This document shows, one piece after another, positions 57,646-64,000 of a DNA stretch of 64,000 nucleotides. Numbering within the stretch: position 1 is the stretch's first letter; each line of letters starts with the position of its first letter. Source of the DNA: Allolobophora icterica. Taxonomy: Eukaryota; Annelida; Clitellata; Crassiclitellata; Lumbricidae. Where the stretch lies: the NCBI GenBank assembly GCA_963556255.1, contig OY744614.1, positions 41,635,078 through 41,699,077 on the forward strand, given 5' to 3'. A program made the position numbers and the translations under genes. The notes under the pieces were generated by a model. The model saw only the letters and a list, made by a program, of their open reading frames with translations. It was not told the DNA's origin and searched no databases.

Positions 57646-58769
57646 TAATTTGGTAGTGGTACTTAGAAATGTGTAATTATAATAATAATTAGTAATAATA
57701 TCGCCATTCTGGAGACATTCATATCACAGGTCTAGTCCAATCTGTTTAAACTATCATATGACTGTCATTAATATTTTAAACTCGTGTACAACGCTCTGTC
57801 CTCCTGCCTCGGCTGTGCTGCAGCACTATACAAATCGAATTATTTTTATTATTAATTAATTAAGCTGGAAGTGTTTTAAAGGAATTTATTGTAGACAACA
57901 GTGCACTGTCAAACCAAAGTACCAGAAGAAACGTAAAGAATTATGCATTAGTGTAGATAGCTGCCTAACTGTTGCAGTTGTCTTGTACTGCTTAGACTTA
58001 GGGCCTATCCTGGACGAATTAAACTGTGCTGTGTACTACGGTGCGGAGATTAGTGTTCAATTCTGGTCTGTCAAAGTGGACCGTAGTGTTCCATCTGGTT
58101 CTTCTTTGGTCCTGTAAAGCACTGGCTTTAGCAGTTTTGAGTGTTGAAAGATTCGAGTTTGACCACAAAGGACGTTTGATTAAATGACGTATTTTGAACG
58201 CCTTGCCATGTTCGGGCATTATCACTTTGGGAACGCTTGTACAGACGTTCATAGGAAAGCCTTGGTCTTGACGGGCAGCCGAAATAATCACTGCATGTCT
58301 GGCCAGGGCTGTCTCCGCTGATCCGACTGCATTCGGGCAAACCCAGCTGGTAGATTGTAAGACGGTATGAGCAGCTAAGTGGGAAGAGGCTGAGCGAACT
58401 CGGGGAGAAAACGATAGGTCAGTGTAAAACAGGGGGCAACGTGGCGGATTGGCGGTGGCTTACCCCAAAGAGATGCAAGTCTGTCTCGTTGATGGTAAGA
58501 GGAAGGTTGATCGGTATGCTTCCAAGCAAGTCAAAGAGATCGTTTGATTCTCGAAAAGGATTTTCAATGCGAAAAAACACTTAACTATTTATGTAAAGTC
58601 TTTGAACATTATTTATTTTTAAAGTTGTAACGTGTTCTGTGTTCATGAATAGCTATTCCATGCAAAAGCGTCATTCCCCCGCACCCCACAAAATGCTAGC
58701 ACCCCCTTACAAAAATTCCTGTGGACGCTGATGGATCCGCCTTTGATATTAAATAGTCTGAATGTCATG

Positions 58770-58913
58770 TTAGGTGTCCATCCCTGCCAGCGTTTGGATG
58801 ATTTCGTTCTGCTGTTCAGTGTCCTGTGGCGCAGATCCAGGTTGCGTCTTCTTGCGTAGTTGACTGATTATCGGCGCCATATCTTCTTCGTCAAACGCCT
58901 CATTTATTTGGTC
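58770..58913 (-). CDS. Channel copy 2, last exon (C-terminal tail)
   Basis: 47 codons plus TAA, same acceptor and phase as copy 1. 'DQINEAFDEEDMAPIISQL...GMDT' differs from copy 1 at only a few residues and has no stop or frameshift. Confidence 0.75.
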   Translation of the reverse strand, partial: DQINEAFDEEDMAPIISQLRKKTQPGSAPQDTEQQNEIIQTLAGMDT

Positions 58914-58936
58914 CTGAAAAGAAAACCTAAACGTTG

Positions 58937-59360
58937 CAGGGCATATTTTAACTGTATAACTAGTGGGACAAATGTCCCAGTAGTCTTAGGATTTGTCCCA
59001 GTAGTCAGACCGATTTGTCCCAGGCAATGTATGTATAAAGCAGAACTAGTGGGACAAATGTTGCAAGAATTTTAAGATTTGTCCCAGTAGTAAATGAGAA
59101 AGGTATGACATTATTGATGAACGACCCCTTGTTAATCCTTGTTATTGGTTTGGAGACCCGAGAAAAGTTGTCAATCAAAGAAGGCGATGACTAAAAAAAA
59201 GGTCATCAACTTTTTTTGGAGATGAATTCGTAAATTCGTAGAAAAAGTCTGAAAGTTGAGTTTTAAGTTTTTGGAAATTAATTCCTAAAAGAAGTTCTTC
59301 GACCAGATCATGGCTGATTTTGTCCCATGCAGTAGTCTAAATTCCTTAAAATATGCACGG
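58937..59360. mobile_element. hAT-like element, CAGGGCATATTTTAAC termini, private to copy 2
   Basis: Flanked by the perfect octamer AAACGTTG (58929-58936 and 59361-59368). Copy 1 has one uninterrupted 'aaacgttg' at about 40613. It contains 'ttgtcccagtag' repeats as in 412-604, plus an extra interior. Confidence 0.88.
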
Positions 59361-60064
59361 AAACGTTGTAGTATAATGGAGATTTAGAAAGCAAATCCTT
59401 TAGCGAAAAGCAACAGTGTGACGAAAACTGGTTTGGAATTTTAGGGTTTTAATCACATACACCGTGTACGTATTTTATTTATTTACTAAAGTATTTGCCC
59501 GTCATATTATGACGGCAGTGTATAGAGGCCTATATGTATCGTTGGTTAAAATGCTCTGATCGACGTCGTCAAGACCGCAGTACTGACGTCACAAACGGTT
59601 CTGTTTCACAATAGAACAGAAATCGTTTGTGACGTAGCGTTTATCGACAGACACACGCTCTATGGATATTATATTATGTATAGATACGGACATTTTTAAT
59701 GCGCACAAAGTCACAGAAATTCATGCGATCTGAAATGCATTGAGGATGTGGAATGACGACAGCCGAATGAAACGTTCAAAGCACACATTTACACCCAGTG
59801 TGGGAACTGTAGAATAAAGACGGGTGTGAGGGGTTGTACATTTTATCCGTATTTTGAAAACTGAAGTCAACGAATTTTGAAAGCAGCTGATTTCAACGAT
59901 CAATCAATCAATCAGTCAATCAATATTCGTTTATTGCAGAAACGCTAGCAGTTTTGCAAGTCAGACTCAAATAAATTCTTCAAAATCAAAATCAATTCTT
60001 TGTTGAAAAAATTCAAAAATGCATACATGATCACCATGGAAATTTCTTCTCTTTGCCAAATGAG

Positions 60065-60190
60065 CTAACTCACACTAGCACAACTGAGGGGGTTGGAAAC
60101 GACCTCCTGGTTGTGCACTGAAGACTAAAGTTCACTTAGCTGTGGGGTTTAACCCTCCAACCCCCTCCCGACAATTCCCACCCTGGTTAC
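60065..60190. repeat. CACACTAGC repeat, uninterrupted copy
   Basis: 'cacactagcacaactgagggggttggaaacgacc' to 'acaattcccaccctgg'; compare 19300-19610 (split by a MITE) and 52100-52220 (inverted). Confidence 0.65.
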
Positions 60191-60278
60191 ACACACTGAC
60201 TGGTGCTCCCTGGGACGATAGTATAGCAGCATCGCTAGACGTAAGGTATGAGATAATTGCGCTTTAGCATTTCAGATG

Positions 60279-60508
60279 TGGGGCGTGGTGGCTCAGTGGT
60301 AAGTTCGGCGCCTTGTGACCGGATGGTTGCAGGTTCGAATCCCACTCTAGCCGCAGCGTACGGACCGTGGGCAAGTCCTTCACTCGCAATTGCTCGTGGC
60401 GCTTCGGCGTGAAAATTCCGGCACAGTATCAATGCTGTAGTCGGGAGCGCCTCTGAGTAGTAGTTGACTTCGAGAGGCGCTATAGAAATATCCGGAATAA
60501 AAAAAACA
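60279..60508 (+). repeat. tRNA-derived SINE, private to copy 2
   Basis: The head has an A box TGGCTCAGTGGT and a B box GGTTCGAATCC at tRNA-like spacing. A body follows ('gggcaagtccttcactcgcaattgctc', 'gtcgggagcgcctctgagtag', 'gaggcgctatagaaatatccgg') and then an A-rich tail. Copy 1 lacks it near 42195. A second copy is at 62330-62575. Confidence 0.88.
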
Positions 60509-60929
60509 CTGTGATGTAAATGAGTTAAAAACTTAAAATTGTAAAAGAACGCTGTTACTTGCCAGTGATGTCTGTTCAGTTTTGTTCTTTCTCTGCAAGA
60601 GAAATGACAATCGTTCAAGATCTATTCAGCTGCCAATACGTTGGAAGTGTTATTGGAATTATGATAATACAAGGCAGACTATATAGAATAGACGACAACA
60701 GTTATAGGCCTAGTTATTCGTTTTTATATCAACTTCAGGAATCAGTAGATCTATCTATTATCCATCCATCACAATATGTAACTCACGGCTTTTGTTTTTC
60801 TTCCTTCTTTTCCTTCCTCCTTCCTCTTCTTTTCCTTCTCCCCTACATTTTCCTCTCCTTTCACCTCCTGGTCCTCCTAATCCTACATTCTCCTTGTTCT
60901 TTTCTTTTTGCTCTCACTTCTTTCCTTCT

Positions 60930-61045
60930 TATCATCATCGTCGTCGTCGTCATCACTATCATCATCGCCATTATCATCATCATCGCCGTCATCATCATCA
61001 TCATCGCCATCATCATCGCCATCATCGCCATCATCATTATTTTCT
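60930..61045. repeat. (ATC)n microsatellite, copy 2
   Basis: Counterpart of 42640-42800, with changed repeat number. Confidence 0.9.
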
Positions 61046-61181
61046 TTCTCCTGCTCTCTTTCGTTGCCCCTTCTTAATTCCTTCTCTCCTCCTCTCCGTC
61101 CTCTTTCTTTTCCTTGCAGTGCCTCCGTTTCAACCTGCGCTTCAACTACAATGACTAAAGCGGACAGAGGCTTAACACAAC

Positions 61182-61373
61182 CTGGTAGAGCAAGACGAAG
61201 AGGCAGCAGATTAGAAGGTTAAACGAGATGAAGGCCGAGAACAGTACGGCAAAGGCAACGATGTCCATGGCATAAAGATCCCAGTCACAAACGCTCTCTC
61301 GCATGGATGAAAACGTCGCGTGCCAGATGGAGGTGCACAAGAGCAACGCCTGAAGACCCATCATGTACTTGTC
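61182..61373 (-). CDS. Channel copy 2, exon for M3, short linker and M4
   Basis: 64 codons, splice borders and phase as in 42915-43106, no stop. 'DKYMMGLQALLLCTSIWHAT', linker 'FSSMRESVCDWDLYAMDI', M4 'VAFAVLFSAFISFNLLICCL'. Several changes fall in the linker (N to D, R to W, R to Y). Upstream exons of this copy are not in the window, so it is either the 3' end of a second gene or a stranded gene tail. Confidence 0.75.
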
Positions 61374-61954
61374 CTACGGCGAAACAGTAACACGCTGACT
61401 GAAGCAAGTTTATATAGAGCCACTGTAAATATAGGAAAAGGCGCTATTTAAATAGCCAGCTACATACATACATGCATATGTAAATACACAGATACCGTAC
61501 TATAGCATAATGCGTACATCCATCCATCCATTAGTACGTAGGTCTACATGCAGTGATGGGCAATAATAGTTAACTAAAAAGTTGCTAACTTTTAGCTGGG
61601 ACAAACATTCCGTATTAGTCCCAGCTTTTAGTTTAACTAAAAATTTTTTAGTTAAGACTGAAGTTTAACTTTAAAAAATAGTATAGTTAAAACCATACTT
61701 TAACTACAAAAATGTTAGTTGCTAACTAAAACGTTTAACTCAAAAAATCAGCAATACGCAACTATTTTCCACAATGAACATTGAACACTGTCAACAACTC
61801 AACGTGAAACTTTTTGATTAACACTGCATGCTTTTAGCATTAACAGCCTGTGTTTTCAAATTCATACACTACTTACAGTACGCCTGTAACTGTGTGCTAG
61901 AACAGTACACATTGCATAGTTTGAAAGTGAAATTGTCATTGACGATCAGCGATG

Positions 61955-61956
<2 letters not shown>

Positions 61957-62033
<77 letters not shown>

Positions 62034-62034
62034 C
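61957..62034. repeat. (AATC)n microsatellite
   Basis: About 19 units of CAAT, followed by 'ccttttattgaagccactt', resembling a reversed retroposon tail. Confidence 0.95.
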
Positions 62035-62329
62035 TTTTATTGAAGCCACTTGAAGTACAGGAAAATACAATATAAAAGTTTGAACTTTGGCAACAAGAGG
62101 AGACCCAAAAGGGAACTTGATCCCGCTTAGCAGGGCCACCTAGTTAACATTTATCGTAATACAAGTAAATGGCAGCACAATCAATACTTTTAACGGTAAC
62201 ATCGATCAATTTATATGATCAGCAGGTAAAAGAAACAATGATAGAACTCTTAACTAAAGAACTTAACTATCAGTACACATGGATTCCAATTAAGGTATAC
62301 ACATGGATTCCAATTAAGGTATACAGATT

Positions 62330-62575
62330 GTGGGGCGTGGTGGCTTAGTGGTAAGTTCGGCGCCTTGTGACCGGAGGGTTTCAGGTTCGAATCCAACTCT
62401 AACCGCTGCGTACGGACCTTGGGCAAGTCCTTCACTCGCAATTGCTCATGGCGCTTCGGCGTGAAAACTCCGGCACAGTATTCAATGCTGTAGTCGGGAG
62501 CGCCTCTGAGTAGAGAGTAGTAGTTGACTTGAAGAGGCGCTATAGAAATATCCGGAATAAAAATAAAAAAAAGAT
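62330..62575 (+). repeat. tRNA-derived SINE, second copy
   Basis: Same head, body and 'atatccggaataaaa' tail as 60279-60508. It is preceded by a 21-bp tandem doubling of 'acatggattccaattaaggta'. Confidence 0.85.
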
Positions 62576-62629
62576 CAATTTTCATTAGTCAAAAAGAGAT
62601 GGAAAAAAAAATTTCACCTTCAAACTATG

Positions 62630-62880
62630 CAAGGTCCACTTCATTGTAAACGCCCGAAGTGGTCACTATGTAGGACCTTCAGCAAGTCCTTCACTCACAG
62701 TTGCTCAGCGCCGTCGATGTTCTGTCGTATGGTCATTGGTCGAGTGCACTTCTGAACTTTGGAAGGAGGCAATATCAAAATCGTAATCGTAATCTCGAAA
62801 TTTCTACAGCGCCCACAAAAGCGAAGTCGCGGGAACCAGCTTATTCACAGGTGCTCTATCAAATCACAATCGTTAGGCGG
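62630..62880 (+). repeat. Retroposon body and tail fragment
   Basis: 'ggtcactatgtaggaccttcagcaagtccttcactcacagttgctcagc...aatatcaaaatcgtaatcgtaatctcg' shares the SINE body of 11265 and 14375. The following 'caaatttctacagcgcccacaaaagcgaagtcgcg' looks like the reversed 1130-type repeat. Confidence 0.55.
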
Positions 62881-62984
62881 GGCGGGCGGGTCAAATCGGT
62901 TCCAGGTCAAGATCCAAAGGGGTCAATCAGGCAGACAGTCAGACGGATAAGGAGGGTGCATGGTGCTTGTGGTCGAAACGGCGA

Positions 62985-63255
62985 GTGAGGTAAGAGGGAG
63001 AGGATGAATCAGGATAGAACTTGTGAAAGAGCAGCGTTTTCAGTTTTGAACGGAAGACCTGTGGCGAGATTGCAAGGGGTGAAGTGTTGGTGAGAGGTGA
63101 GGTTTTGGTGAGAGGTGAGGTTTTGGTGAGAGGTGAGGTTTTGGTGAGTTCGTAGGATGGGTCTGATATTTCTCCTAATACTGGTCGAAATTTGTTCCAA
63201 AGAGGTGGGACAGATATGGCTACGGAACGATTCGCAAATTTTAATGATGAGGTGA
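62985..63255 (-). mobile_element. LINE 3' end fragment with internal tandem repeat
   Basis: The minus strand encodes 'NRSVAISVPPLWNKF' and later 'SPQVFRSKLKTLLFHKFYP', the C-terminal LINE signature. Between them an 18-bp unit encoding LTKTSP is repeated four times (63085-63147). No other part of a LINE is present. Confidence 0.65.
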
Positions 63256-63493
63256 CGGAAAGGCGGAGAAGTGTTAGGGCAGTTGTATTAATCTCACTGC
63301 AGAAACATAACACCTCAAAGGCAGATGCTATTTTTGCAGAGAGCTATTGTCAAATCAGCCTTACGAAAAGGTTATTGCTGACAACACGCCATTCTTTAGG
63401 CGGTAATCCATCGTTTTAGTGTCCCAGATTGTTCGGCCATTAGAGCCTATATATCGTTTCGTCATTATAGATGACAAATGCAAACATTCTTTT

Positions 63494-63667
63494 CAGGAGC
63501 TTCTACTCCATAGAAACCTTGGAGCAAATGCTCCATCCAAAAAATATGGGGTAAGATCTGTCAATGTATGTGCCATCATTACTGGGGAGGGGGACGAAGA
63601 GGAAGGGGGAAGAGGAGGGAGGGGAGGAGAAGTTGCTCCAATGACTTCGGGGGGATAGATGCCTCTG
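63494..63667. mobile_element. hAT-like MITE of the 19373 family
   Basis: Left CAGGAGCTTCTACTCC, right GATAGATGCCTCTG, flanked by ATTCTTTT/GTTCTTTT. Interior 'ggagcaaatgctccatccaa' and G-rich. It starts 60 bp beyond the right edge of duplication copy 2. Confidence 0.78.
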
Positions 63668-64000
63668 GTTCTTTTTATGGAATTTGTGCACCGGTAGTTT
63701 TACAATGCGTTAAAAATGACAACATAGCAAGAGAAATTATTTAGAATTGATCTACAAAAACAAATGACGATTCGAAATGCTATTCAACTCAAGAAGGGAA
63801 CTAACCAAAGGCCTCCAATACCATCTTTAGCTTAGTGATTCACATTTCTTCCAAAAAATGCTGTTTCTGGTTGTTTTATATATTCTGTGCTTATATTCTG
63901 GAGTGTACTACGAACTGTATATATGTTAACGTTGAGATTAATTTTTTACGCTGAAGCGAAATGCTATATGCCTATCACCTTGTCACCTTGTGCTGTCGAT
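63668..64000. other. No feature recognised
   Basis: AT-rich. The M2 exon of a second channel copy was looked for on the minus strand and not found up to the window end. Confidence 0.4.

Larger units (their letters stand above)
56335..63433. repeat. Tandem duplicated block, copy 2
   Basis: Same order and orientation as 37462-44991, about 18.7 kb apart. Private insertions here: 56401-56723, about 57000-57645, 58937-59360, the SINE 60279-60508, and retroposon material between about 61950 and 63255. Confidence 0.9.

Noticed and set aside
60279..60355. A functional tRNA gene
   Set aside because: A and B boxes are present, but the sequence continues into a SINE body with an A-rich tail and recurs at 62330; it is a retroposon head.

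Overview
This is a window of a eukaryotic, animal nuclear genome. It has long introns with GT/AG borders, genes about 4-16 kb long, many microsatellites, tRNA-derived SINEs, LINE 3' fragments and a very dense load of short inverted-repeat DNA transposons. The exact animal cannot be read from the sequence. The gene set, AT-rich introns and endless TAGGCCTA-type words suggest a marine invertebrate, perhaps a non-vertebrate deuterostome such as an echinoderm or hemichordate; this is inference.

Layout. 1-5.6 kb: repeats and the upstream region of the first gene. 5.6-14.9 kb (+): HIF prolyl hydroxylase (EGLN/PHD), four exons plus an alternative last exon. 14.9-20.8 kb: intergenic, with a 1.1 kb TTAA-flanked transposon. 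20.8-25.2 kb (+): protein-L-isoaspartate methyltransferase PCMT1, five exons giving 227 residues. 26.36-27.43 kb (-): last exon of a two-finger zinc-finger gene. 30.7-36.8 kb (+): RGP1, the RAB6A-GEF partner, eight exons giving 395 residues. 40.4-49.7 kb (-): a pentameric ligand-gated ion channel (pLGIC). Its Cys-loop has neither cysteine and its M3-M4 linker is very short, so it resembles prokaryotic channels more than classical animal Cys-loop receptors. 56.3-63.4 kb: a tandem second copy of the 37.5-45.0 kb block, carrying intact copies of the last two exons of that channel.

The two copies of this block are the most useful structure in the window. Each serves as the empty site for transposons inserted in the other. 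They date insertions relative to the duplication and show 8-bp target duplications for several otherwise anonymous inverted-repeat families, as expected of hAT-type transposons.

The genes do not form a pathway. EGLN (cytosolic/nuclear oxygen sensing), PCMT1 (cytosolic protein repair), RGP1 (Golgi Rab activation) and the channel (plasma membrane) are ordinary neighbours with separate promoters. All exon joins were read by eye from splice signals, reading-frame phase and family similarity; no transcript evidence was available.
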